Source: Paludibacteraceae bacterium
Lineage (GTDB): Bacteria > Bacteroidota > Bacteroidia > Bacteroidales > Paludibacteraceae
DNA: 64,000 nucleotides
Direction of reading: 5' to 3'
Assembly (NCBI GenBank): GCA_017448985.1
Contig: JAFSKL010000028.1
Location: 16,336-80,335 of the forward strand
A program made the translations under genes and the position numbers. The notes under the pieces were generated by a model that did no database searches, was not told the DNA's origin, and saw only the letters and a program-made list of their open reading frames with translations. Position 1 is the first letter of the stretch; each line of letters starts with the position of its first letter. This document shows, piece after piece, positions 18,517 through 25,800 of this stretch.

Positions 18517-19863
18517 ATGATAGACACTTTTTTTCTTCCGGGCAGAGTATGCCCGACCAAGGCGATTCGTGAGATCGCAGACAAAGCCTCAGCAGCTTAT
18601 ACGATGATTTGTTTGAAACCGGAGATACAATGGGTATATCTCGGGCAGGAACGAATGGTACAGGTCATGGCAATGACCGGCGCCACGATGGTCTATGCGG
18701 ACCACTTCGCCAAGATGGACGAGAGTGTTTCCGAGGCGCCGGTAATTGATTACCAGATAGGGGCTTTGCGGGATGATTTTGACTTTGGGGCTGTGCAGCT
18801 ATGGGATACGAACAAACTCAAAGCGCTCGTCGCACAAATGGACACAGAGTACGAGTTCGCAGGGCTGTATGACTTGCGGTTGCGGGCAAGTCAAATGGAC
18901 AATGGAAAATGGAAAACGGGAAATGAATCCATTGTGCATATTCCGGAGTACCTATATTATGAGGTGGAAACGGACACGCGTAAGTCCGGAGAGAAACTGT
19001 TCGACTATGTCGATCCGCGCAATCGGGCGGTACAGATTGAGATGGAAGCGTGCGTGACGGCGCATCTCAAACGGATTGGAGCCTATCTCAAGCCCGGTGC
19101 GTATAAGGGACTCCCCGTAACCGATAACCCCTATCCCGTAACCGCCTCAGTGATCATCCCTTGCAAGAACCGCGCGAGGACGATTGCAGACGCGGTGCAT
19201 AGTGCGTTGAACCAGAAAGTGCGTGAGGGCTATTCGTTCAATGTGATCGTGGTCGATGACAACTCGACGGACGGAACGAAAGAGAAGATTCAGGCGATTC
19301 AGGATGATAAGCTAATCGTCATTCATCAGGACAAGTCCTGGCATGCCATAGGCGGGAACTGGAATGTGGCCATTCATGATCCGCGTTGCGGCAAATATGC
19401 CATTCAGTTGGATAGCGATGATACCTATTATGATGAAACGACCGTACAGAAGTTTATTGACTCATTTGAGGGCGGCAAGTACGGTATGGTGATTGGCACC
19501 TACCAGTTAACCAACATGGCCGGTGAGACCTTGCCTCCGGGTGTGATAGACCATCGGGAGTGGACGGACGACAACGGCCGGAACAATGCCTTGCGCATCA
19601 ACGGTCTCGGAGCTCCTCGCGGGTTCTATGTACCGCTGTTGCGGACCATCAATTATCCGACGACCAAGTACGGCGAGGACTATGCGGTAGGCCTGCGGAT
19701 CAGTCGTGACTACCCGATTGGCCGCATCTATGATGTGGTGTATAACTGCCGCCGTTGGGAGGATAACTCCGACGCCAACTGCGACATCGTGGCCATGAAC
19801 CGCAATAACTGGTACAAAGATCGACTGCGTACATGGGAGTTGCAAGCGAGAATGAACAATTGA
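18517..19863 (+). CDS. Family 2 glycosyltransferase with a long N-terminal domain
   Basis: 448 residues from ATG 18517; an in-frame ATG at 18505 falls in the repeat and I consider it less likely. Residues about 1-205 are not recognised. From about residue 208 a GT-A domain follows: [29 protein letters not shown], and the metal-binding [10 protein letters not shown]. It should transfer an activated sugar to an envelope acceptor, which is unknown. Two heptamer arrays are translated within it ([11 protein letters not shown] and TDNPYPVT). Confidence 0.85.
   Translation: MIDTFFLPGRVCPTKAIREIADKASAAYTMICLKPEIQWVYLGQERMVQVMAMTGATMVYADHFAKMDESVSEAPVIDYQIGALRDDFDFGAVQLWDTNKLKALVAQMDTEYEFAGLYDLRLRASQMDNGKWKTGNESIVHIPEYLYYEVETDTRKSGEKLFDYVDPRNRAVQIEMEACVTAHLKRIGAYLKPGAYKGLPVTDNPYPVTASVIIPCKNRARTIADAVHSALNQKVREGYSFNVIVVDDNSTDGTKEKIQAIQDDKLIVIHQDKSWHAIGGNWNVAIHDPRCGKYAIQLDSDDTYYDETTVQKFIDSFEGGKYGMVIGTYQLTNMAGETLPPGVIDHREWTDDNGRNNALRINGLGAPRGFYVPLLRTINYPTTKYGEDYAVGLRISRDYPIGRIYDVVYNCRRWEDNSDANCDIVAMNRNNWYKDRLRTWELQARMNN
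18894..18921. repeat. 4x7 array AATGGAC/AATGGAA, translated
   Basis: AATGGAC, AATGGAA, AATGGAA, AACGGGA: 28 nt inside the GT2 gene, read as [10 protein letters not shown]. It lies in the poorly conserved N-terminal half. Confidence 0.9.
19114..19141. repeat. 4x7 array CCCGTAA, translated, stop phase mutated
   Basis: CCCGTAA, CCGATAA, CCCCTAT, CCCGTAA lie just before the GT-A core. The reading frame meets the last three bases of unit three as one codon, and there TAA is replaced by TAT, so the gene stays open. Confidence 0.85.
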
Positions 19864-19885
19864 AAATTGAAAATTGAAAATTAAA
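19858..19885. repeat. 4x7 array AATTGAA at a gene junction
   Basis: Three AATTGAA units plus AATTAAA (28 nt) span the GT2 stop (TGA within unit one) and the TTG start of the next gene (19874). Confidence 0.9.
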
Positions 19886-20917
19886 GTCGGGATATTGACT
19901 GCGCCGAAGATTGAGTTTGAGCAGAAAGAGGACACATTCATTCTAAAGAATGTGCGAATCGGCATCAGCTTTCATTGGGACCGGAAAGAGGACCAGGAGT
20001 TTGCGGGAACCCTTGAAATACGCAATAATCCCGACGGAACTCAAACGGCGATTAATACCATCGATCTGGAGGACTATCTGTGTTCGGTCATTTCGTCAGA
20101 GATGAACGCCAATAGTCCTATGGAACTGCTCAAGGCTCATGCGGTGATCAGTAGGAGTTGGGCGATACGGGCCATGCAAAAAACCAATCACGAGGGCTAT
20201 GATGTCTGCGCGGACGACCATTGTCAGCGGTACGAGGGGCTCAGGCGAATGAACGAACGGGCTGTAGAAGCCGTCAGAGCGACCAAAGGGCAAGTGCTGA
20301 TGTATAACGACGAGATTTGCGACTGCCGGTACTATAAGTGTTGCGGCGGAAGGACGGAGATTTGGCGGACCTGTTGGGAAGATATCGATGTGCCGTATAT
20401 CCAGTCGGTGAAGTGCGACTGGTGTGACATGAGCCGTCAGCCGGCAGCTGTCAGCCGTCAGATTTTACGGCTAGTGCTTAATGACTATGACCAGGAGACG
20501 AAAGATTTCCGGGACTGGCAAGTGACTTACACCGCCGAAGAACTGAGCGAGATTGTTCGTACCAAATCGGGTATCGACTTCGGCGAAATCATTGACCTTA
20601 TACCGCTTCATCGCGGCGCCAGCGGGCGAATCGACCAACTCAAAATAGTAGGCTCCAAACGAACCGAAGTCATTGGCAAGGAGTTGAAGATCCGCTTGTG
20701 GCTCAGTCGGAGTTGTCTCTATAGTTCGTGGTTCGAAGTTGCCCATAACCCGTCACCAGTAACCGGTAACCCCTCATGGACGCTGATTGGACACGGCTGG
20801 GGTCACGGCGCAGGACTGTGTCAGATAGGTGCGGCGGTGATGGCAAGCGAAGGAAAGCCATACGAAGAAATACTTTCGTATTATTATCATAATACTCAAT
20901 TGAAGATTGCAGATTGA
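19874..20917 (+). CDS. SpoIID/LytB-domain protein
   Basis: 347 residues with the SpoIID fold: INTIDLEDYLCSVISSEM (about 57-74), AHAVISRSWAI, and near the C-terminus GWGHGAGLCQIGA. SpoIID proteins are lytic transglycosylases acting on denuded peptidoglycan; Bacteroidales homologues in non-sporulating cells are little studied. There is no clear signal peptide, so localisation is uncertain. The start is a TTG inside an AATTGAA array; MKIKVGIL directly precedes the conserved beta strand and no better start exists. Two arrays are translated inside it. Confidence 0.85.
   Translation: MKIKVGILTAPKIEFEQKEDTFILKNVRIGISFHWDRKEDQEFAGTLEIRNNPDGTQTAINTIDLEDYLCSVISSEMNANSPMELLKAHAVISRSWAIRAMQKTNHEGYDVCADDHCQRYEGLRRMNERAVEAVRATKGQVLMYNDEICDCRYYKCCGGRTEIWRTCWEDIDVPYIQSVKCDWCDMSRQPAAVSRQILRLVLNDYDQETKDFRDWQVTYTAEELSEIVRTKSGIDFGEIIDLIPLHRGASGRIDQLKIVGSKRTEVIGKELKIRLWLSRSCLYSSWFEVAHNPSPVTGNPSWTLIGHGWGHGAGLCQIGAAVMASEGKPYEEILSYYYHNTQLKIAD
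20432..20459. repeat. 4x7 array AGCCGTC, translated
   Basis: AGCCGTC, AGCCGGC, AGCTGTC, AGCCGTC: exactly 28 nt within the SpoIID gene, read SRQPAAVSRQ. Confidence 0.85.
20722..20771. repeat. Two abutting arrays, TAGTTCG (x3) and AGTAACC (x4), translated
   Basis: TAGTTCG, TGGTTCG, AAGTTGC are followed by CATAACC, CGTCACC, AGTAACC, GGTAACC. In the second array the unit whose TAA would be read as a stop instead has TCA. Confidence 0.75.
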
Positions 20918-20926
20918 AGATTGAAG
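20899..20926. repeat. 4x7 array ATTGAAG at a gene junction
   Basis: ATTGAAG, ATTGCAG, ATTGAAG, ATTGAAG: 28 nt encoding the last residues and TGA stop of the SpoIID gene and the TTG start of the next. Confidence 0.9.
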
Positions 20927-22059
20927 ATTTAGCGTTACAACGCTCGAAATACAAGCACCTGACGGACGATGAATGGCGGTGGTTCTTGCAGCAGGTCGAG
21001 GGTCGCGAACGGACAGCGGACAAGCTGCCCGCTTTTGCGGCGATAGAAGACTGGTGGTATCCGGTAAGGCTGAGTTGTGAGCAGTGTTCGTCCGAACTCG
21101 CGGCCAAGTACAAAGCAAGCCTTGTCAGCGGCGAAAAGATGGCCGATTTGACAGGAGGCTACGGAGTAGATTCTTATTTTTTCAGCGATTCTTTTTCTTC
21201 GATAGACTATGTGGAGCAGAATGAAGAACTATGCCGGATTGCCGCACATAACTTCGCCAACAAACTTATTACTATTCATAATACTTCTGCCGAAGAGTTT
21301 CTGCAAACGGCAGGGCAGTACGATTTGATTTTTCTTGATCCGGCTCGTCGGGACAGTCACGGCGGCAAGGTGTTTCGGTTGGAGGACTGTACGCCGAATG
21401 TGGTCGAGTTGCTCCCTACTATGCTCGTTCATGGCAAACGGCTGATGCTCAAACTCTCGCCGATGTTAGACCTGACACAAGCGTTAAAGAGTCTTTCAAC
21501 TTTAAATTGGGACATCTATGTAGTGGCGATAAAGAATGAGGTCAAGGAGCTTCTATTGCTAAGCGGCGGTTCAGGACAAATAACATCGATAGATTTAGAC
21601 AAAATGGACCAAGCATTTGTCTTCACGCGGGAAGAGGAATCCAACAGCAGGACCCTCGTCTGGGTCTTACAGCAGAGCGGTCTCACTTCTAACAGCGCAA
21701 GCGGTCTTTTCCTATACGAGCCCAACGCAGCCATTCTCAAGGCCGGGGCATATAAACTGGTGTCAGAGCGATTCGGGCTCGCCAAACTGGATGTAAACAC
21801 GCATTTGTATGTTTCGGAGGACTTGGTAGCGGACTTCCCGGGACGAGTGTGGAAAATAGAATCTGAAATCAAAAATCAAAAATTTGCACGGCTCAGCCGA
21901 TCGACAGAAATCACAAATGCCAATATCCTTTGCCGCAACTATCCCTTGACGCCGGAGCAGCTCAAGAAAAAACTGCGCCTTCGTGACGGAGGTACCGATT
22001 TCGTTATCGGCTGTCGCGTGAACGGCAAGCCTACTCTCTTCTTAGCCGAGCGTGTATAA
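20914..22059 (+). CDS. Class I SAM-dependent methyltransferase, PG_1098/THUMP-like type
   Basis: 381 residues. The SAM-binding motif I is MADLTGGYGVDSYFF (about 79-93), motif II is DYVEQNEELCRIAAHN, and motif IV is FLDPARRDSHGG. This matches the Bacteroidota family with an N-terminal helical region and a C-terminal THUMP-like/ferredoxin-like fold (PG_1098), which suggests RNA binding; the exact target is unknown. It starts at TTG 20914, overlapping the previous stop, with the start supplied by the array. Confidence 0.8.
   Translation: MKIEDLALQRSKYKHLTDDEWRWFLQQVEGRERTADKLPAFAAIEDWWYPVRLSCEQCSSELAAKYKASLVSGEKMADLTGGYGVDSYFFSDSFSSIDYVEQNEELCRIAAHNFANKLITIHNTSAEEFLQTAGQYDLIFLDPARRDSHGGKVFRLEDCTPNVVELLPTMLVHGKRLMLKLSPMLDLTQALKSLSTLNWDIYVVAIKNEVKELLLLSGGSGQITSIDLDKMDQAFVFTREEESNSRTLVWVLQQSGLTSNSASGLFLYEPNAAILKAGAYKLVSERFGLAKLDVNTHLYVSEDLVADFPGRVWKIESEIKNQKFARLSRSTEITNANILCRNYPLTPEQLKKKLRLRDGGTDFVIGCRVNGKPTLFLAERV
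21860..21880. repeat. Heptamer array AATCAAA, translated
   Basis: AATCTGA, AATCAAA, AATCAAA plus a degenerate AATTTGC, read SEIKNQKF in the methyltransferase. The unit is stop-free in this orientation. Confidence 0.75.
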
Positions 22060-22199
22060 TGCACTACCTTCGGCACGCCCTTATTTGCGCGGCAAACAAG
22101 GAATCCTCCGAAAGTACGTTCGCACTATCGTGCAAACGCCAATCTTTTGCTCCAAAAACTAAAATTATGCAAGCATATTTTATTTTTTGCAACAAAATC

Positions 22200-22230
22200 T
22201 TGCACATTTCGAAAATTTGTTGTACCTTTG
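22200..22230 (+). promoter_or_regulatory. Promoter for murF-alr
   Basis: TTGC (22200-22203) and TACCTTTG (22223-22230) with 19 nt between, 20 nt before the ATG. Confidence 0.75.
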
Positions 22231-22249
22231 TGCCCAAATTGAATAGATT

Positions 22250-24151
22250 ATGCATTTATCGGAAATAAAACGAGTCATTGGCTCCATGGCAGAGGTGTCG
22301 GGTCCGGACGATCTGGACATCCGTCATTTGTTGACGGACAGCAGGCAGTTGAAAGCCAAGAACACCCTCTTCTTTGCTATTAAGACGGAGAAGAATGATG
22401 GGGCGAGATATATCCCGGAACTGAAAGAGAAAGGTGTACAGGCGTTTGTGACGGGCGATTCATTGGCCGCGTTGCAGGCGCTTGCTGCATATGTACGGAG
22501 TCAGTTCCGGGGTACCGTGATCGGTATCACCGGCTCGAACGGCAAGACGGTCGTCAAAGAATGGCTCTACCAACTGCTCAAAGACGATTATACCGTCATA
22601 CGGAGCCCGAAATCGTACAACTCGCAGATCGGCGTTCCGCTAAGCGTTTGGCAGTTAGAACCCCTCCTAACCTCCCCTCAAGGGGAGGAACACCCTCTCT
22701 TGGGGAGAGGGACGGGGAGAGGTTCTCTCGCCATCTTCGAAGCCGGTATATCCCAGCCGGGCGAGATGGAGAAGCTGGAGCGGATCATAAGGCCGACAAT
22801 TGGGGTAATCACATATATCGGCCACGAGCACGACGAGAACTTCGCATCGCTGGAGCAGAAGCGCGAGGAGAAAATGAAGCTGTTTGTGCATTCGGAGACG
22901 GTGATCGAGGACCCGACGCATCAGAATGTGCGCACTTGTGCAGCGGTGATGCGGGCGTTAGGTTACGACGAAGAGACGATAGCCCGTCGCATCCTGCAGC
23001 AGACCCACGAGACGGTACTCAAAGTGAACTTGTCGGCGCTCATCGACAATGTGCGGTACTTCCGCAGCAAGCTGAAACCCGAGACCAAGCTGACCTGTAT
23101 GGTCAAGGCTTTTGCCTACGGCGCCGGCAGTGTGGAAGTGAGCAAGGCACTACAGAATGGACAATGGACAATGGACAATGGACAATGTGCGAATCTGGTC
23201 GATTACCTGGCGGTGGCGGTGGCGGACGAAGGCGTGGAACTGCGTCGCGCGGGTATCACGCTGCCGATCATCATCATGGACCCCGAAGTGGCGGCTATGG
23301 ACCTCATTCTCGAGAACAACCTCGAGCCGAATGTCTATTCGCATCAGTCGCTCAAGACCGTCATCGCAGCCGCCGAGGCCAAGGGTCTGGAGAATGTGCC
23401 TATTCATGTGAAGATCGATAGCGGTATGCACAGGTTGGGTTTCTATAAGGAAGATATGCCTTGGCTCATCGACAAACTGCATTCGACCAAAGCGGTGCGG
23501 GTGGCTTCTGTCTTCTCGCACTTGGCGGGCAGCGACGAGCCCCAATTCGATGACTTCACGCTCGAGCAGATACACTATTTCGACACCTGCGCTGAGGAAC
23601 TAAAAAAAGCCCTCTCCCTTGAGGGGAGAGATGGAGAGAGGTTCCCCATCCTCAAGCATATATGCAATAGTGCGGGTATAGAACGTTTTGCGGAGTACCA
23701 ATTCAACATGTGCCGTTTGGGCATAGGGCTATACGGTTTCTCTTTCGCGGGCGCGCAATTGCGTAATGTGTGTACCTTAGAGACCACTATCCTCTCCGTC
23801 AAGACCGTCAAATCGGGCGAGACGATTGGTTACGGCCGTCACACCACGCTCAGCGAGGACCGGACCATAGCGGTGATACCTATCGGTTATGCCGACGGTT
23901 TCGACCGGCGCTTCTCCAATTACGGCGGCGAGGTGTGGGTCCGCGGCAAGCGTTGTCCCGTAGTCGGGAATGTGTGTATGGACCAGGCCATGGTTGATGT
24001 GACCGGCGCCGATGCCCGTCCGGGCGACATAGCCGAAGTGTTCGGAGAACATATGCCCTTGCAAGAACTCGCCGACAAGCTCGGCACTATCACATACGAA
24101 ATACTAACATCCGTCTCCCGCCGTGTCCAACGAGTCTATTTCTACGAATAA
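22250..24151 (+). CDS. MurF-Alr fusion with the MurF C-terminal domain missing
   Basis: Bacteroidota fuse UDP-MurNAc-tripeptide:D-Ala-D-Ala ligase to alanine racemase in about 820 residues; this one has 633. MurF residues 1-250 include the N-terminal fold, the ATP loop GITGSNGKT (92-100) and central-domain IGHEHDENF. After KLFVHSETVIED the sequence jumps to a short helix and then at residue 254 to Alr (ETVLKVNLSALIDN). The MurF C-terminal ligase domain and much of the central domain are absent. Alr is complete: PLP lysine K286 in MVKAFAYGAG, and GNVCMDQAMVDVTG. Racemase activity is likely; ligase activity is doubtful. Confidence 0.9.
   Translation: MHLSEIKRVIGSMAEVSGPDDLDIRHLLTDSRQLKAKNTLFFAIKTEKNDGARYIPELKEKGVQAFVTGDSLAALQALAAYVRSQFRGTVIGITGSNGKTVVKEWLYQLLKDDYTVIRSPKSYNSQIGVPLSVWQLEPLLTSPQGEEHPLLGRGTGRGSLAIFEAGISQPGEMEKLERIIRPTIGVITYIGHEHDENFASLEQKREEKMKLFVHSETVIEDPTHQNVRTCAAVMRALGYDEETIARRILQQTHETVLKVNLSALIDNVRYFRSKLKPETKLTCMVKAFAYGAGSVEVSKALQNGQWTMDNGQCANLVDYLAVAVADEGVELRRAGITLPIIIMDPEVAAMDLILENNLEPNVYSHQSLKTVIAAAEAKGLENVPIHVKIDSGMHRLGFYKEDMPWLIDKLHSTKAVRVASVFSHLAGSDEPQFDDFTLEQIHYFDTCAEELKKALSLEGRDGERFPILKHICNSAGIERFAEYQFNMCRLGIGLYGFSFAGAQLRNVCTLETTILSVKTVKSGETIGYGRHTTLSEDRTIAVIPIGYADGFDRRFSNYGGEVWVRGKRCPVVGNVCMDQAMVDVTGADARPGDIAEVFGEHMPLQELADKLGTITYEILTSVSRRVQRVYFYE
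22659..22723. repeat. Two adjacent C/G-rich palindromes in MurF, translated
   Basis: Two palindromes stand side by side: CCTCCCC/GGGGAGG and CCCTCTC/GAGAGGG. They add about 21 residues (EPLLTSPQGEEHPLLGRG and on) between VWQLE and LAIFEAGISQPGEM, where MurF normally continues directly. Confidence 0.85.
23156..23183. repeat. 4x7 array AATGGAC, four perfect units, translated
   Basis: Four identical AATGGAC units in the Alr part, read NGQWTMDNGQ, between KALQ and the conserved VDYLAVAVADEG. Confidence 0.95.
23609..23645. repeat. C/G-rich palindrome in Alr, translated
   Basis: CCTCTCCC / GAGGGGAGAG arms; read LSLEGRDGERF within the Alr barrel, in a surface loop before the conserved HICNSAG. Confidence 0.85.
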
Positions 24152-24896
24152 GCTGACGATCGGCTACCGAGTACAGAATACAGAGTACAGAGTACAGACC
24201 GATTTAGACTTTGCGTTACAGCAAGGCGAATTGGTGTGTATGTTGGGTCCTAACGGCTGTGGCAAATCGACCCTGTTACGGACCTTAGCCGGTCTCCAAC
24301 CGCCGCTTTCCGGAGAATACAGAATACAGAGTACAGAGTACAGACCGGAAAAGGCAGTAGCACTGGTGTTAACGGAGCGGCTGTCGCTGGAGAACACGAC
24401 GGTGCATGATGTGGTGGCGATGGGGCGGTATCCGTACACCTCGTTCTTAGGCGGCCTCACGCCGGAAGACGAAGCCATCATCTCCGAATCATTGGAGCAA
24501 GTCGGTTTTACCGGAATACCGGAATCACGGGATACCGGTATATCGAAAAGCTTTTTCAACAATCACTCAGACGGCGAGAAGCAGCGCATCCTGATCGCCA
24601 AGGCGTTGGCGCAACAGACGCCGATCATCCTGTTGGATGAGCCGACGGCGCATCTGGACTTGCCACACCGGATATTGATCCTGCGCTTGCTACGGACGCT
24701 GGCTCACGAGCAGGGCAAGACGGTGTTGATCTCGACCCACGAACTCGATCTGGCGCTGGCGCTCAGTGACCGCATCCTGCTGATGACACCCAGACGCGGC
24801 ATCCGACTCGACACCGCCGAACACTTGAAGAAAGCCGACGCTTTCACCGATGCCTTCGGCATGGACATCTTTAAACCCGGAGCGTCCTTCCGTTGA
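24123..24896 (+). CDS. ABC transporter ATP-binding protein (iron/cobalamin-uptake type)
   Basis: 257 residues. Walker A GPNGCGKST (about 51-59), Q-loop region VLTERLSLENTTV, signature HSDGEKQR, Walker B IILLDEPTAHLD, and the switch histidine in LISTHELD. Family features (AMGRYPYTSFLG) match FecE/BtuD ATPases of siderophore or B12 importers. No permease or binding protein is next to it. The GTG start overlaps the alr end by 29 nt. Three arrays are translated within it, two of them around the nucleotide-binding core. Confidence 0.88.
   Translation: MSNESISTNKLTIGYRVQNTEYRVQTDLDFALQQGELVCMLGPNGCGKSTLLRTLAGLQPPLSGEYRIQSTEYRPEKAVALVLTERLSLENTTVHDVVAMGRYPYTSFLGGLTPEDEAIISESLEQVGFTGIPESRDTGISKSFFNNHSDGEKQRILIAKALAQQTPIILLDEPTAHLDLPHRILILRLLRTLAHEQGKTVLISTHELDLALALSDRILLMTPRRGIRLDTAEHLKKADAFTDAFGMDIFKPGASFR
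24171..24198. repeat. 4x7 array GTACAGA, translated
   Basis: GTACAGA, ATACAGA, GTACAGA, GTACAGA: 28 nt read RVQNTEYRVQT at the ABC ATPase N-terminus. Confidence 0.9.
24317..24344. repeat. 4x7 array ATACAGA/GTACAGA, translated
   Basis: ATACAGA twice then GTACAGA twice, read YRIQSTEYR after SGE, where related ATPases carry a variable strand before the Q-loop. Second copy of this family in one gene. Confidence 0.9.
24510..24541. repeat. 4x8 array ACCGGAAT, translated
   Basis: ACCGGAAT, ACCGGAAT, CACGGGAT, ACCGGTAT: 32 nt read TGIPESRDTGI in the helical subdomain just before the ABC signature. Confidence 0.85.
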
Positions 24897-24902
24897 AGCG
24901 GA

Positions 24903-25533
24903 ATGAAGTCCGTGACCGCTCCGCCTAGAAAGGTAATAATAAAAAAAATCAATACAAATAGGCGGAAATTTTATTTCTTTTTGGCAGCGATGTGCTGCGC
25001 AATGATGAGCCTGGTAAGCGTTCAAAGCGCAAAGGCAGAGATTCTTGTGACAGGAATAACACCGATTGATTCGATTGATGCGCCGAGGTACATCACGGAC
25101 ATAAAGTTCGATCCGGAGACACGCACTTTGAAGTTCAACGACACATACAAAAACGATGAGGTTCTGAATAGCATGTATTGGGTCTATGTGTATTATCGAA
25201 CGAAAAAAACATCCTTATATTCCTGGAAGGAAACACGGGTTGGGACCACGATTTCAGCAATATCATTTGCGACATGACCATTACTGCGATATTCTCCTAT
25301 CAGGACTTAAGCGGCATCTGTGGACCGAAACTGACCTAGGTGTATGACGAAGCATCGAAGAGTGGAAAGAGTTCGACATTCAGGAGGAAACCGGCACACC
25401 GACCGGCATCGACCTTACTTCCTTCCCTTCAGGGGAGGGCCGGGGTGAGGCTTCCAAAATCCTCCGCGACGGCCATCTCTATATCCTCGTCGGTGACCGC
25501 ATCTACGACGCAACGGGACGGTTGGTTAAATAA
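24903..25533 (+). pseudogene. Decayed exported protein with B-repeat and Bacteroidales C-terminal tail
   Basis: The first 124 codons encode a signal anchor (FFLAAMCCAMMSLVSVQSAKA) and a short exported segment ending at 25277. After a frame change GNTGWDHDFSNIICDMTITA resembles the Listeria-Bacteroides (InlB) B-repeat and ends at a stop. After another change EFDIQEETGTPTGIDL leads to DGHLYILVGDRIYDATGRLV, a tail typical of Bacteroidales surface proteins. Three frames share one protein, so the gene is broken; its full-length ancestor was probably much larger. A palindromic repeat sits at 25418-25449. Confidence 0.75.
25418..25449. repeat. C/G-rich palindrome in the pseudogene
   Basis: CTTCCCTTC / GGGGAGGG arms followed by CCGGGGTGAGG; same family as the copies in kbl, serS and valS. 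Confidence 0.75.
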
Positions 25534-25585
25534 CTAAAAAAGCGCTTTCGGAAAAATAAAACATTTCACCCCTCGAAATCCAATA

Positions 25586-25640
25586 GTGGTTATCTCGTGG
25601 TCAAACCGTGCTCAAACCGTGGTCAAACCGTGATCTCAAA
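25586..25640. repeat. 11-mer tandem array, unit GTGGTCAAACC
   Basis: Five 11-nt units, the middle three nearly identical and the outer two degenerate, in the gap before dxs. Confidence 0.8.
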
Positions 25641-25690
25641 TTAAACATTTTCAAACCACTATTTGATGATGCAAATCACTAAACAAACGG

Positions 25691-25717
25691 AAAAAAGCGC
25701 CCCAAAAGCGCTTTTTT
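25691..25717. terminator. Intrinsic terminator upstream of dxs
   Basis: AAAAAAGCGC / GCGCTTTTTT with a 7-nt loop, symmetrical and usable from either side. Confidence 0.75.
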
Positions 25718-25726
25718 CTGTAAAAA

Positions 25727-25758
25727 TTTGCATATATGCAAAATTTTTCGTACCTTTG
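25727..25758 (+). promoter_or_regulatory. Promoter for dxs-trkA-trkH
   Basis: TTTG (25727-25730) and TACCTTTG (25751-25758), exactly 20 nt apart, 42 nt before the GTG. Confidence 0.8.
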
Positions 25759-25800
25759 CGGCCGATTTTAGTTTGCGTAAGTACGCGCATATAAGAAATA

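Noticed and set aside
23156-23183. Functional heptad-type coiled coil from the repeated peptide
   Set aside because: Seven-residue periodicity arises from reading heptamer DNA in triplets; MENGKWK lacks the a/d hydrophobic pattern of a coiled coil.
22250-24151. Ordinary full-length MurF-Alr
   Set aside because: Only about 250 residues precede the racemase and the segment that should carry the ligase C-terminal domain is absent.
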